Shown: piece by piece, positions 41,301-50,309 of the stretch
Position numbering within the stretch: position 1 is the stretch's first letter
How the letters are laid out: the number at the start of each line of letters is the position of its first letter
The notes under the pieces: model-generated
The model's database searches: none
The model's input: the letters and a program-made list of their open reading frames with translations, nothing else
Told to the model about the DNA's origin: nothing
Position numbers and translations under genes: made by a program
Assembly: GCF_001435315.1 (NCBI RefSeq)
Contig: NZ_AZGK01000003.1
Location: forward strand, 186,001-250,000
Length of the DNA stretch: 64,000 bases
Reading direction: 5' to 3'
Source: Lentilactobacillus parabuchneri DSM 5707 = NBRC 107865
GTDB lineage: Bacteria; Bacillota; Bacilli; Lactobacillales; Lactobacillaceae

Positions 41301-41747
41301 ATGAGTGTATTAGATGCATCTGAAATTATGGAATTGATTCCCAACCGTTACCCGATTTTATTCATGGATAAGGTTGACGAGTTAAATCCTGGTGAGTCAA
41401 TTATTGTTACGAAAAACGTCACGATTAACGAGGAGTTTTTCCAAGGCCATTTCCCTGGTAATCCCGTTATGCCCGGCGTTTTGATTATTGAATCGTTGGC
41501 TCAGGCAGCTTCAATCTTGATTTTGAAAACTGAGAAGTATAAGGGAAAAACAGCTTACCTTGGTGCGATTGACAGTGCTAAGTTCAGAAAAGTTGTCAGA
41601 CCCGGTGACGTGTTGAAATTACACGTAACCATGGAAAAGCAACGCGAAAACATGGGCAAGGTTAAGTGCGAGGCCAAAGTTGACGACAAAGTTGCCTGCT
41701 CAGCTGAACTGACTTTCATCGTACCGGATCCAAAGAAGAAGATTTAG
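41301..41747 (+). CDS. fabZ: 3-hydroxyacyl-ACP dehydratase FabZ1
   Basis: This hot-dog-fold dehydratase removes water from 3-hydroxyacyl-ACP. It has 148 residues with the complete active-site motif FFQGHFPGNPVMPG (His 50) and glutamate in IIESLAQ (Glu 64). In related organisms without FabA, the first FabZ of the fab cluster can also isomerise the C10 intermediate for unsaturated fatty acids. Whether this one does is open. First gene of the operon; AAAGGAAG is its ribosome binding site. Confidence 0.93.
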   Translation: MSVLDASEIMELIPNRYPILFMDKVDELNPGESIIVTKNVTINEEFFQGHFPGNPVMPGVLIIESLAQAASILILKTEKYKGKTAYLGAIDSAKFRKVVRPGDVLKLHVTMEKQRENMGKVKCEAKVDDKVACSAELTFIVPDPKKKI

Positions 41748-41771
41748 TGACCAATCCAGAGGAGTTAAAGC

Positions 41772-42239
41772 ATGAGCTTGAAAAGTGACGAAATTAAGAA
41801 GGACTTTAACTTTATAAACGACTCTTTGATCAACGTATACGACAGTATTATGCGAATTGAAGAAAGCGAGCTAAGAAAAAGTCGTTTTAAGGACATCACT
41901 GCCAAAGAGGTTCATCTGGTTCACACGATTGGCCTGCATGATCGCAAGACAACGTCACAAGTGGCCCGAATCTTGAAGCTGAGCAAGGGCACGTTGACTG
42001 CCAATTTGAATACGCTGGAGCGGAAAGGCTACGTGATGCGAATTGCCAACCAGGAAGACCGCCGGATTATCAATCTGGGGTTGACGAGTAAGGGACGGCT
42101 GTTGTATCGGGCTCATGATGCGTTTCACCGCTTGTTGGTGGAACGCTTCCTCAAAGGATTTGATGACGATGATATCCGGTTGATCAAGCAGGCGATGATT
42201 AATCTGGAAGACTTTATTGACGAGGTATCGGCAAAATGA
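41772..42239 (+). CDS. fabT: MarR-family fatty-acid biosynthesis repressor FabT
   Basis: FabT represses fab genes in lactic acid bacteria, with acyl-ACP as corepressor. It has 155 residues with a winged helix (TTSQVARILKLSKGTLTANLNTLERKGYV, about residues 58-86) and wing residues NQEDRRIINLGLT. It is autoregulated if it binds the two boxes upstream of fabZ1. It overlaps fabH by the ATGA tetranucleotide. Confidence 0.92.
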   Translation: MSLKSDEIKKDFNFINDSLINVYDSIMRIEESELRKSRFKDITAKEVHLVHTIGLHDRKTTSQVARILKLSKGTLTANLNTLERKGYVMRIANQEDRRIINLGLTSKGRLLYRAHDAFHRLLVERFLKGFDDDDIRLIKQAMINLEDFIDEVSAK

Positions 42240-43219
42240 AATTTGAAGATTTCAAAATAATGGCGACAGCCAGTGCCACGCCGGCTCGGGTGGTTGATAA
42301 TGATGAGCTGTCAACGATGATGGATACCTCTGATGAATGGATTACCCAACGCACCGGAATTAAGCAGCGCCACGTAGCGGTTGATGAGACCACCAGTTCA
42401 CTTGCGACATCGGTTGCCCAGCAATTATTGGATCAAAGCGGTTTGACCGCAAACGACATTGATTTGATCGTCGTCGCAACCATGTCACCGGATTATTTGA
42501 CACCTTCAGTTGGGGCGATGGTTCAAGGAAACATTGGCGCCGACAATGCAATTGCCTTTGACGTTGACGCTGCCTGTTCAGGGTTTGTATACGGCCTAAA
42601 GGTGGCCAGACAAATGCTGATGGCAGAGACTCAAAAACACGCGATTGTGATTGGTGCCGAAACTTTGAGTAAGCTGGTGGACTGGCAAGACCGGTCGACT
42701 GCTGTATTGTTCGGTGATGGGGCAGCCGGGGTCTTGGTTTCAAGCCAACCCCGAACAGCAGGAACGTTTATCGCTGAAGATTTACTGACCCTGGGGAAAT
42801 TAGGTAAGCACTTGACAGCCGGTCAGGTTGGCGTTCGCTCACCTTTTGTCGCTCAAGGCAGCACGTATTCACCATTTTTCAAAATGAATGGCCACCGCGT
42901 TTATGGATTTGCGGTTAAGCGCGTTCCCGAATCGATTAACCACGCTTTGACGAAAGCCAAGCTGACGGCCACTGATGTTGACTGTTTTGTCTTACATCAG
43001 GCCAACCAGCGAATTATTGAAAAGATTGCCGAAACTTTGGCCGTTCCAATGACGAAGTTTCCGGTTAACATCGCTCAATATGGCAATACGTCAGCGGCCA
43101 GTGAGCCGATTTTATTCGACGAATTGGTCAAAAAGCAAGTGATCAAAAGAGGGGATGTCGTTGCCCTATCCGGTTTTGGTGGCGGATTAACAGTTGGAAC
43201 AATGATTATTCGGTATTAA
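42236..43219 (+). CDS. fabH: 3-oxoacyl-ACP synthase III FabH
   Basis: FabH starts each chain by condensing acetyl-CoA with malonyl-ACP. It has 327 residues. The Cys-His-Asn triad is visible: cysteine in DVDAACSGF (near 114), histidine in FVLHQANQRI, asparagine in QYGNTSAAS. It overlaps fabT. Confidence 0.95.
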   Translation: MKFEDFKIMATASATPARVVDNDELSTMMDTSDEWITQRTGIKQRHVAVDETTSSLATSVAQQLLDQSGLTANDIDLIVVATMSPDYLTPSVGAMVQGNIGADNAIAFDVDAACSGFVYGLKVARQMLMAETQKHAIVIGAETLSKLVDWQDRSTAVLFGDGAAGVLVSSQPRTAGTFIAEDLLTLGKLGKHLTAGQVGVRSPFVAQGSTYSPFFKMNGHRVYGFAVKRVPESINHALTKAKLTATDVDCFVLHQANQRIIEKIAETLAVPMTKFPVNIAQYGNTSAASEPILFDELVKKQVIKRGDVVALSGFGGGLTVGTMIIRY

Positions 43220-43257
43220 AAAATAAAACAAACAAGAAAAATTTGGAGGAAATTAAC

Positions 43258-43497
43258 ATGACTAAAGAAGAAGTATTTAACAAGGTAAAAGAAATTATCG
43301 TGGACCAATTGGACGTTGACGCAGATAAGGTTAAAGAAGACACCAACTTCAAAAACGACCTTGATTTGGACAGCTTGGACATTTTCGAAGTTGTTGATAA
43401 GATCGAAGATACTTATGATATCGAAATTGACACCGACGAAGGTATGGAAACCGTTGGCGAATTAGTTGATTACGTTTTAAAACAACAAGCAAAATAG
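43258..43497 (+). CDS. acpP: Acyl carrier protein
   Basis: ACP carries growing acyl chains on a phosphopantetheine arm attached to the serine of LDLDSLDIFE (Ser 39). It has 79 acidic residues from ATG 43258, 6 bases after TGGAGG; an upstream ATG precedes that site. It sits between fabH and fabD as in other lactobacilli. Confidence 0.96.
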   Translation: MTKEEVFNKVKEIIVDQLDVDADKVKEDTNFKNDLDLDSLDIFEVVDKIEDTYDIEIDTDEGMETVGELVDYVLKQQAK

Positions 43498-43510
43498 GTA
43501 GGTTGATAAA

Positions 43511-44428
43511 TTGAAACTAGGCTATTTATTCAGCGGTCAAGGCAAACAATTTGCTGAAATGGGGCAAGACCTGTATCAACAGGAACCCATTTACCGTCAA
43601 ACAATTGATGAAGCTTCTCAGATACTTGGAAAAGACATGAGTGATTCGAAGATTTTTGATGACCCAAAAAATACTCAAGTTTCAATTGTCACCATGAGTA
43701 CGGGAATTTATCGAATTCTCGCGAGTGAATTTGGCAAACCAATTGGGGCTACCGGCCTGAGCTTGGGTGAGTATAGCGGCTTGATTGCTGCCAATGGGTT
43801 GACATTTAAAGACGGCCTGCCGCTTGTTTTTGATCGCAGCCAGTATATGGCTCAAGCCGGTGCGCATCATCCAGGAAAAATGGCAGCGGTTCTTAAGGCC
43901 AATGCCAACCTAGTGGATGAGGCCTGCCGAATTGGCTCAAAAAAAGGTCCGGTCTACGCTGCCAATTACAATACGGACACGCAGATTGTCATCGGCGGAT
44001 CAAAGGCTGGCTTGAGTGATGCCACCGAGTATCTTCACGAACACGGCATCAAGCGGGTGATCCCACTGAAAATGACGGTGGCTTCTCACACGCCATTTAT
44101 GCAGGAAGCCAGTGATCAACTGGAACAGCGCTTGCAAGATGTTTCATTTCAAGACTTGGACTTCCCGGTATTCAGCAACACGACCAGTAAACCATTTGGC
44201 TTGAAATCAGTGAAAACAACGTTGGTTCAGCAATTAGTGAAACCAACCCATTTCAATGAGTGTTTGAAAGGCGTTCTTAATCTGAATCCAGACGTCTTAA
44301 TTGAAGTTGGGCCTGGAGACACCCTGATGAAATTTGCCAAAACGATTATCTGCAACGCCAAGACGTATCATGTCGACAGTGTTGAAACCCTGAATCAAGT
44401 TAGATCAAATATGAAGTTGGTGAAATAA
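43511..44428 (+). CDS. fabD: Malonyl-CoA:ACP transacylase FabD
   Basis: FabD loads malonyl onto ACP. It has 305 residues and a TTG start. The nucleophile is in GLSLGEYSG (Ser 84) and the N-terminal FSGQGKQ loop is conserved; catalytic histidine follows in VASHTPFM. Its stop overlaps the fabG start (TAATG). Confidence 0.95.
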   Translation: MKLGYLFSGQGKQFAEMGQDLYQQEPIYRQTIDEASQILGKDMSDSKIFDDPKNTQVSIVTMSTGIYRILASEFGKPIGATGLSLGEYSGLIAANGLTFKDGLPLVFDRSQYMAQAGAHHPGKMAAVLKANANLVDEACRIGSKKGPVYAANYNTDTQIVIGGSKAGLSDATEYLHEHGIKRVIPLKMTVASHTPFMQEASDQLEQRLQDVSFQDLDFPVFSNTTSKPFGLKSVKTTLVQQLVKPTHFNECLKGVLNLNPDVLIEVGPGDTLMKFAKTIICNAKTYHVDSVETLNQVRSNMKLVK

Positions 44429-45159
44429 TGACTGAAACAAAGCAGGTTGCGTTAGTGACCGGTGCCGCCAAAGGAATTGGGCTGGCAATTGCAAAACGAC
44501 TTTTTGACGATGGTAAGACGGTCATCATCAATGCGCACCATGAACTTGATGATGAAACCAAGGCAAAGCTCGCCGATGATGGTTATTCATTTGACGTTTA
44601 CGTTGGCGACGTTGCCAATGAAGATGATGCAGAAAAGATGATCAATGATGTTGTTGATCAGTATGGTCAAATTGATATCTTGGTGAACAATGCCGGAATC
44701 ACCAGAGACAAGCTGTTGAGCCGGTTAAAATTAGCGGACTTTAAAGCAGTTTTGGAGACGAATTTGGTCGGTGCCTTTAACATGACCAAGTTTGCCATGA
44801 AAGTGATGCAAAAAGCCCGCAAAGGCGCTATTGTCAATATCTCAAGCATTTCCGGACTGCATGGCAATTTGGGCCAGGCAAACTATTCTGCCAGTAAGGC
44901 GGGATTGGTTGGACTGACTAAAACGGCCGCCCGTGAAGGTGCCCTTCGGAACATCCGCTGCAATGCGGTTGCCCCGGGGATGGTCAAAACCGACATGACC
45001 GAGAAGATGAGTGAACGGCGGCAAAACGAGTTCAATGAACAGATTCCATTAAAACGGTTTGCAGAGCCGGCAGAGATTGCCGATGCCGTGTCATTTCTAA
45101 TTGAAAATCAATACATCACCGGCCAAGTGATGACGGTTGATGGTGGATTGACGATTTAG
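44428..45159 (+). CDS. fabG: 3-oxoacyl-ACP reductase FabG
   Basis: FabG is the NADPH-dependent short-chain dehydrogenase of the elongation cycle. It has 243 residues. The cofactor loop is VTGAAKGIGLAIA, and the Ser-Tyr-Lys triad lies in NISSISG and QANYSASKAG. The C-terminal YITGQVMTVDGG is diagnostic. Confidence 0.95.
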   Translation: MTETKQVALVTGAAKGIGLAIAKRLFDDGKTVIINAHHELDDETKAKLADDGYSFDVYVGDVANEDDAEKMINDVVDQYGQIDILVNNAGITRDKLLSRLKLADFKAVLETNLVGAFNMTKFAMKVMQKARKGAIVNISSISGLHGNLGQANYSASKAGLVGLTKTAAREGALRNIRCNAVAPGMVKTDMTEKMSERRQNEFNEQIPLKRFAEPAEIADAVSFLIENQYITGQVMTVDGGLTI

Positions 45160-45179
45160 ATGATTGAAGGAGTAATTAA

Positions 45180-46412
45180 ATGAGCAGAGTAGTCGTTACA
45201 GGAATGGGAGCTGTTACCCCAATCGGAAACGATGTGGACAGCTTTCTTGAAAATCTATTTGCCTCAAAGGTTGGGATCACCCCAATTACAAAATTTGATG
45301 CAGAACCCACTGGAATCACCGTCGCCGGTGAAGTAAAAGACTTTGATCCATTGAAGCGGGTCGATAAGAAATTTGCCAAACGAAATGACCTTTTTTGTAC
45401 GTACGCATTGTACACGGCAAAAGAAGCCATGGAGATGGCCGGCTTAGCTGACGGCGGCGTTGACCCCGAAGAACTTGGCGTTATTTATGGTTCCGGAATT
45501 GGCGGCTTAACCACGATTCAAGAACAAGTGATTAAGATGCATGACAAGGGGCCAAAGCGGGTATCACCGTTGTTTGTCCCAGACTCGATTGTCAATATGG
45601 CTGCCGGAAACATTTCGATTGCTTTTAATGCTAGAAATACCAGCCAGGCGATTGTAACTGCCTGTTCTTCTGGAACCAATGCCATTGGCAATGCGTTTGG
45701 ATACATTAAACAGGGCAAAGCACAAGTGATGATTGCCGGTGGAACTGAAGCATCAGTCAATGAAATCGGGATTTCCGGATTTGCGGCTTTGACTGCTTTG
45801 TCGAAGGAAACCGATCCAAAGAAAGCGTCAATTCCGTTTGACAAGGACCGAAACGGGTTTGTCTTGGGTGAAGGTTCCGGGACGTTAATTCTGGAAGACT
45901 ATGATCACGCGAAAGCACGTGGCGCTAAAATTCTTGCCGAAGTTGTCGGTTACGGAACTACGAGTGATGCTTATCACATGACTGCGCCGGATCCTGAAGG
46001 AAAAGGTGCTAAGCGCGCCATGCAGCAAGCTGTCAAGGAAGCCGGGATTGACGAAACACAAGTTGACTATATTAACGCACATGGAACAAGTACCCATGCC
46101 AATGATAGCGCTGAAGCAAAAGCGATTAGCGAAGTCTTTGCCAACAACGATCACGTTAAGGTCAGCAGCACCAAGGGGATGACCGGACATGCGTTGGGTG
46201 CTGCCGGTGCCATTGAAGCAGTGGCGACAATCGGTGCCATTCAACGCAATCAGATGCCGGTTAACGTGGGCGTCGTTAATCAAGATGAAGAATGCAATGT
46301 TAATCTGGTTAACGAAGACAATAATCAAGCACCGGTTAACTATGCAATCAGCAACTCATTCGGCTTTGGAGGCCATAACGCCGTAATTGCTTTTAAAGGT
46401 TGTGATGAATGA
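45180..46412 (+). CDS. fabF: 3-oxoacyl-ACP synthase II FabF
   Basis: FabF is the elongating condensing enzyme. It has 410 residues with the nucleophile in VTACSSGTNAIG, and histidines in NAHGTSTHANDS and KGMTGHALGAAG. It is the only FabF/FabB-type enzyme in the cluster. GAAGGAG precedes the ATG and it overlaps accB by four bases. Confidence 0.96.
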   Translation: MSRVVVTGMGAVTPIGNDVDSFLENLFASKVGITPITKFDAEPTGITVAGEVKDFDPLKRVDKKFAKRNDLFCTYALYTAKEAMEMAGLADGGVDPEELGVIYGSGIGGLTTIQEQVIKMHDKGPKRVSPLFVPDSIVNMAAGNISIAFNARNTSQAIVTACSSGTNAIGNAFGYIKQGKAQVMIAGGTEASVNEIGISGFAALTALSKETDPKKASIPFDKDRNGFVLGEGSGTLILEDYDHAKARGAKILAEVVGYGTTSDAYHMTAPDPEGKGAKRAMQQAVKEAGIDETQVDYINAHGTSTHANDSAEAKAISEVFANNDHVKVSSTKGMTGHALGAAGAIEAVATIGAIQRNQMPVNVGVVNQDEECNVNLVNEDNNQAPVNYAISNSFGFGGHNAVIAFKGCDE

Positions 46413-46885
46413 TGGACGAAAAAGAAATTGAACGGTTATTGGAAAAATTCGACCAGTCTTCATTGAAGAATTTCGAACTGACGCAAGATGATTTTAAATT
46501 GACATTCAGTAAACGTGACGAGGACCAGCACGCAGTTGTTGAAAATACGACCGCAGCCGGGTCCGCTGCAGTTAATAGTACAGGGCATGAACAAAAAGTG
46601 CCTGTTCAACAATCAGTACCAGAAAATGAAGGCGCCCAAAACGTTTCTGAGATTAAAGCACCTTTGGTAGGTGTCGTCTACTTTGCGCCAAGTCCGGATA
46701 AGCCTGTGTTCAAAAAGCAGGGCGATCACGTTGAAAAAGGTGACGTGGTTTGCGTTATTGAAGCAATGAAGATGGTCAATGAAGTTAAAAGTCAGGTTTC
46801 TGGAACCATCAGCAATATTTTGGTTGAAGATGGCAGTATGGTTGAGTATGACCAACCGATTTTTCAGGTAACCAAGGGGGAATAA
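46409..46885 (+). CDS. accB: Biotin carboxyl carrier protein of acetyl-CoA carboxylase
   Basis: AccB carries biotin between carboxylase and carboxyltransferase. It has 158 residues (157 from ATG 46412). The C-terminal biotinyl domain contains VIEAMKMVNEV, whose lysine (about 121) is the BirA target. A polar alanine/valine/glutamine linker of about 40 residues precedes it. It is followed one base later by fabZ2. Confidence 0.95.
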   Translation: MMDEKEIERLLEKFDQSSLKNFELTQDDFKLTFSKRDEDQHAVVENTTAAGSAAVNSTGHEQKVPVQQSVPENEGAQNVSEIKAPLVGVVYFAPSPDKPVFKKQGDHVEKGDVVCVIEAMKMVNEVKSQVSGTISNILVEDGSMVEYDQPIFQVTKGE

Positions 46886-46886
46886 G

Positions 46887-47303
46887 ATGCAACCAGATGT
46901 ACAAGATGTGATCCCACAACGCTATCCCTTCCAGATGATTGATCGGTTTCTTGACGTCAAGCCGGGTGTGAGTGCCAAGGCGGTCAAATTGATTTCAATT
47001 AACGAATGGTTTTTTGCCAACAAGAAAGCGGACAATCTGGTGGTCCCACGCCCAATTATGATTGAGTCGATGGCCCAAACGGGGGTCGCCGCAATTTTGT
47101 CAATGCCTGAGTATTCCGGCAAAAACGCCTTTTTTGGTGGTATCAAGGATGCCGTTTTCCAAGACGATTTTCGTCCTGGGGATCGCTTAGAGTTTGAAGT
47201 GGAATTAAAAAAGCTCAAGCACAATATCGGCTTAGGTCACGGAACAATTACCCGAGATGGGCAGAAAATTTGTGATGCCGATTTAATTTTTGCAGTTGAG
47301 TAA
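46887..47303 (+). CDS. fabZ2: FabZ-like hot-dog protein lacking the catalytic histidine
   Basis: The protein has 138 residues and aligns with FabZ1 of the same operon without gaps over the active site. INEWFFANKKADNLVVPRP stands where FabZ1 has INEEFFQGHFPGNPVMPGV. The catalytic histidine position is therefore lysine (Lys 46), and the following Phe-Pro-Gly is lost, while the glutamate in MIESMAQ (Glu 60) remains. A second fabZ between accB and accC is common in lactobacilli. Dehydratase activity of this copy is doubtful; it could form heteromers or bind acyl-ACP. Confidence 0.85.
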   Translation: MQPDVQDVIPQRYPFQMIDRFLDVKPGVSAKAVKLISINEWFFANKKADNLVVPRPIMIESMAQTGVAAILSMPEYSGKNAFFGGIKDAVFQDDFRPGDRLEFEVELKKLKHNIGLGHGTITRDGQKICDADLIFAVE

Positions 47304-47316
47304 TAGAGGTGAGCGG

Positions 47317-48696
47317 ATGTTTAAAAAAGTATTAGTTGCCAATCGTGGCGAAATCGCCGTACAGATTATCCGGGCACTCCACGACATGAATATTACCGCC
47401 GTGGCAGTTTATTCCAGTGTTGATAAGGACAGTTTGTTCGTTCGCCTGGCTGATGAGGCAATTTGTATTGGCGGTCCGCAGCCAAGCGAGTCTTATTTGA
47501 ATATGGCCCAAATCATCAGTGCGGCTAATTTGACCGGCTGTGAAGCCATTCATCCCGGTTACGGCTTCTTATCCGAGAACGCGGAGTTTGCCGAACTGTG
47601 CGAGACCTGCCACATTAAGTTTATTGGTCCCAGTCATGAGTTGATTTCGTTGATGGGTGATAAATCAAATGCCAGAGAAGCCATGAAAAGAGCCGGCGTT
47701 CCGGTGATTCCTGGAAGCGATGGCGTTGTCAGCACGGTCGCTCAGGCCAAACGTGTCGCCGAAGACATCGGTTTTCCGGTTTTGTTAAAATCTGCTGCCG
47801 GAGGTGGTGGCAAGGGCATTCGTGAAGTTGACGATCCCGACGCCTTACAAGCGGCTTTTGAACAGACACAACAAGAAGCACGGCTTTCCTATGATGACGA
47901 AGATATTTACGTTGAAAAGCTGATCCGCCACGCCAAACACGTTGAAATGCAGGTCATTGCCGACACGTTTGGCAATGTGGTTTATTTACCAGAGCGGGAC
48001 TGTTCGCTACAGCGCAATCATCAAAAAGTCATCGAAGAAAGTCCATGCCTGTTGATTTCGCCGGAAGAACGAAAACAATTAGGCGAAATTGTTGCCAATG
48101 CGACATTGAAATTAGGGTATACCAACACGGGGACTTATGAGTTCTTAATGGACGACGCGCACCATTTTTATTTCATGGAAATGAATACGCGGCTTCAAGT
48201 CGAACACACGATTACCGAAGAAGTGACCGGAATCGAACTGGTCAAGGCCCAACTGGCCGTGGCTGCGGGCGAAAAGCTGGCCTTTAGCCAAGCAGATGCC
48301 GCTGTCAAGGGTCATGCGTTGGAGTGCCGGTTGAACGCAGAAGATCCTGCCAACAACTTTGCTCCTCAACCCGGCCAAATTAGTCAATTACTTTTCCCGG
48401 CAGGTTCACTCGGTGTTCGAATTGATTCCGGGGTAACGGCTGGAAGCTTTATTTCACCGTTTTACGATTCCATGATTGCCAAGCTGATTGTCCACTTAAA
48501 TGATCGGGATGCCGTGATTGCAAAAATGAAACGCGTTTTAGGCGAACTTGAAATTGAAGGCATCCAGACCAATCAAGATTTCTTGAAAGCTTTGATTGGG
48601 ACCGATCAGTTCAAGCAGGGCACTTATTCAACCAGTTTTATTGAAAATGATGTTTTAAGTGACAAGGAGGGGTTCCATGTTACGGAGTCGGTTTAA
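47317..48696 (+). CDS. accC: Biotin carboxylase subunit of acetyl-CoA carboxylase
   Basis: AccC carboxylates biotin on AccB using ATP and bicarbonate. It has 459 residues from ATG 47317, following AGAGGTGAG. It shows the N-terminal KVLVANRGEIAVQIIRAL, the ATP-grasp glycine loop KSAAGGGGKGIREV and MNTRLQVEHTITEEVTG. It overlaps accD by 20 bases. Confidence 0.96.
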   Translation: MFKKVLVANRGEIAVQIIRALHDMNITAVAVYSSVDKDSLFVRLADEAICIGGPQPSESYLNMAQIISAANLTGCEAIHPGYGFLSENAEFAELCETCHIKFIGPSHELISLMGDKSNAREAMKRAGVPVIPGSDGVVSTVAQAKRVAEDIGFPVLLKSAAGGGGKGIREVDDPDALQAAFEQTQQEARLSYDDEDIYVEKLIRHAKHVEMQVIADTFGNVVYLPERDCSLQRNHQKVIEESPCLLISPEERKQLGEIVANATLKLGYTNTGTYEFLMDDAHHFYFMEMNTRLQVEHTITEEVTGIELVKAQLAVAAGEKLAFSQADAAVKGHALECRLNAEDPANNFAPQPGQISQLLFPAGSLGVRIDSGVTAGSFISPFYDSMIAKLIVHLNDRDAVIAKMKRVLGELEIEGIQTNQDFLKALIGTDQFKQGTYSTSFIENDVLSDKEGFHVTESV

Positions 48697-49519
48697 TATG
48701 CCTAGCCACGAAGAATTAGTTAAGCGAATGGACAGTATTCCCGACCATATTCTCCGCGAATGTCCAATTTGTCACGCAACGTTTTTTTCACTGCGGGCCG
48801 GGTCAAACAAAACCTGTCCCAATTGTGGCTACGGATTTCGAATTACGGCTAAGCGGCGCGCAAAGATCACTTTTGATTCCTTTGAAGAAATCGATCGGCA
48901 AATGACGATTCCGGATCGTTACACGGACGAAAAGTACCTGGCCAAGGTCAAAAAAGCCAAGAAGGTCACCGGCATTAACGAAAGTGTCTTGACCGGGATT
49001 GGAACGCTTGACCACCAGCAGGTTGGTGTCGGGATCATGGACCCGTTTTTCGTCATGGGGAGCTTGGGAAGTGCAACTGGTGAAAAGATTACCCGTTTGT
49101 TTGAAGAGGCAACTCGAAAGCATTTACCGGTTGTCATGTTTACCGCCTCTGGGGGTGCCCGGATGCAGGAGGGAATTCATTCTCTGATGCAGATGGCCAA
49201 GGTATCCAGTGCGGTTGAAGCACACAGTCAAGCAGGTCTCTTTTATATCGTTGTACTTTGCGACCCAACCACTGGTGGGGTGACGGCCAGCTTTGCCATG
49301 CAGGGCGATATCATTTTAGCTGAACCCCACGCACTGGTTGGTTTTGCCGGCCGGCGGGTGATTGAGCAGACAATTATGCAAAAGCCGCCAAAGGACTTTC
49401 AGAGCGCTGAAACCGTGATGAATCATGGGTTTATTGACGCGATTGTTCCCCGAAAAGACATGAAGCAGACGTTGTCCAAATTGATTTCTCTGCACACAAA
49501 GGAGAATGTATATGGTTAA
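48677..49519 (+). CDS. accD: Acetyl-CoA carboxylase carboxyltransferase beta subunit
   Basis: AccD with AccA transfers the carboxyl to acetyl-CoA. It has 280 residues from ATG 48677, behind AAGGAGGGG. The N-terminal four-cysteine zinc ribbon (CPICHATFF ... CPNCGYGF) is intact and the crotonase-fold loop FTASGGARMQEG is conserved. It overlaps accA by 8 bases. Confidence 0.96.
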   Translation: MLRSRFNMPSHEELVKRMDSIPDHILRECPICHATFFSLRAGSNKTCPNCGYGFRITAKRRAKITFDSFEEIDRQMTIPDRYTDEKYLAKVKKAKKVTGINESVLTGIGTLDHQQVGVGIMDPFFVMGSLGSATGEKITRLFEEATRKHLPVVMFTASGGARMQEGIHSLMQMAKVSSAVEAHSQAGLFYIVVLCDPTTGGVTASFAMQGDIILAEPHALVGFAGRRVIEQTIMQKPPKDFQSAETVMNHGFIDAIVPRKDMKQTLSKLISLHTKENVYG

Positions 49520-50282
49520 TAAAACTGCATATGACCGGGTTAAGGCAGCTCGCCGACCGGATAAAATCGGCACCAGTGAACTTATCCATGGGTTGACGAC
49601 CGACTTTTTCGAACTTCACGGCGATCGCTTAGAAGCCGATGATCAGGCGATTATTGGCGGCGTTGGCCTGTTGAAGGGAAAGCCGATCACGGTGTTTGGC
49701 ATTCAAAAGGGTAAAGATACAGACGAAAACATTGCCCGCCACTTTGGCAGTCCAACGCCAGAGGGGTATCGTAAAGCGCTTCGCTTGATGAAGCAGGCGG
49801 AAAAATTTCACCGACCGATTTTGAGCTTGGTAAATACACCTGGGGCTTGGCCGGACGTTGAATCCGAGTACCATGGTCAAGGATCAGCGGTGGCGCAAAA
49901 CATTTTACAGGGCATGCAGCTCAAGGTTCCCTACGTGACAATTATTGTCGGCGAAGGGGGCAGCGGCGGCGCGCTTGCTTTGGCGACAGGAGATCGAGTC
50001 TGGATGTTTGAAGACAGCATCTACTCGGTTCTCTCACCGGAAGGCTACGCCAGCATTATGTGGAAAGATTCATCCAAGGTTCAAGAAGCGGCGGAAGAGC
50101 TTAAATTAACACCGGAAGCGTTATTGAAAGATGGTATTATTGATAAAATTATTCATGAATATAAATCCGGTGATGATTTGACCCCGCTGATTGACATGCT
50201 GGACGATGCGTTTTCTCACCTGGCTGAACTGCCGGCTGATGAACTGGTTGAACGCCGTGTTCAACGTTATCGTAATTTTTAG
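49512..50282 (+). CDS. accA: Acetyl-CoA carboxylase carboxyltransferase alpha subunit
   Basis: AccA completes the carboxyltransferase. It has 256 residues from ATG 49512, placed 7 bases after AAAGGAGA; ATG 49506 is too close. Motifs are NTPGAWPDVESEYHGQG and VGEGGSGGALALATGDRV. The protein is shorter than the Escherichia coli form because it lacks the N-terminal extension, as usual in lactic acid bacteria. Confidence 0.96.
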   Translation: MVNKTAYDRVKAARRPDKIGTSELIHGLTTDFFELHGDRLEADDQAIIGGVGLLKGKPITVFGIQKGKDTDENIARHFGSPTPEGYRKALRLMKQAEKFHRPILSLVNTPGAWPDVESEYHGQGSAVAQNILQGMQLKVPYVTIIVGEGGSGGALALATGDRVWMFEDSIYSVLSPEGYASIMWKDSSKVQEAAEELKLTPEALLKDGIIDKIIHEYKSGDDLTPLIDMLDDAFSHLAELPADELVERRVQRYRNF

Positions 50283-50309
50283 TTGAAGAACAGATTTGGA
50301 GGCTCAAAT

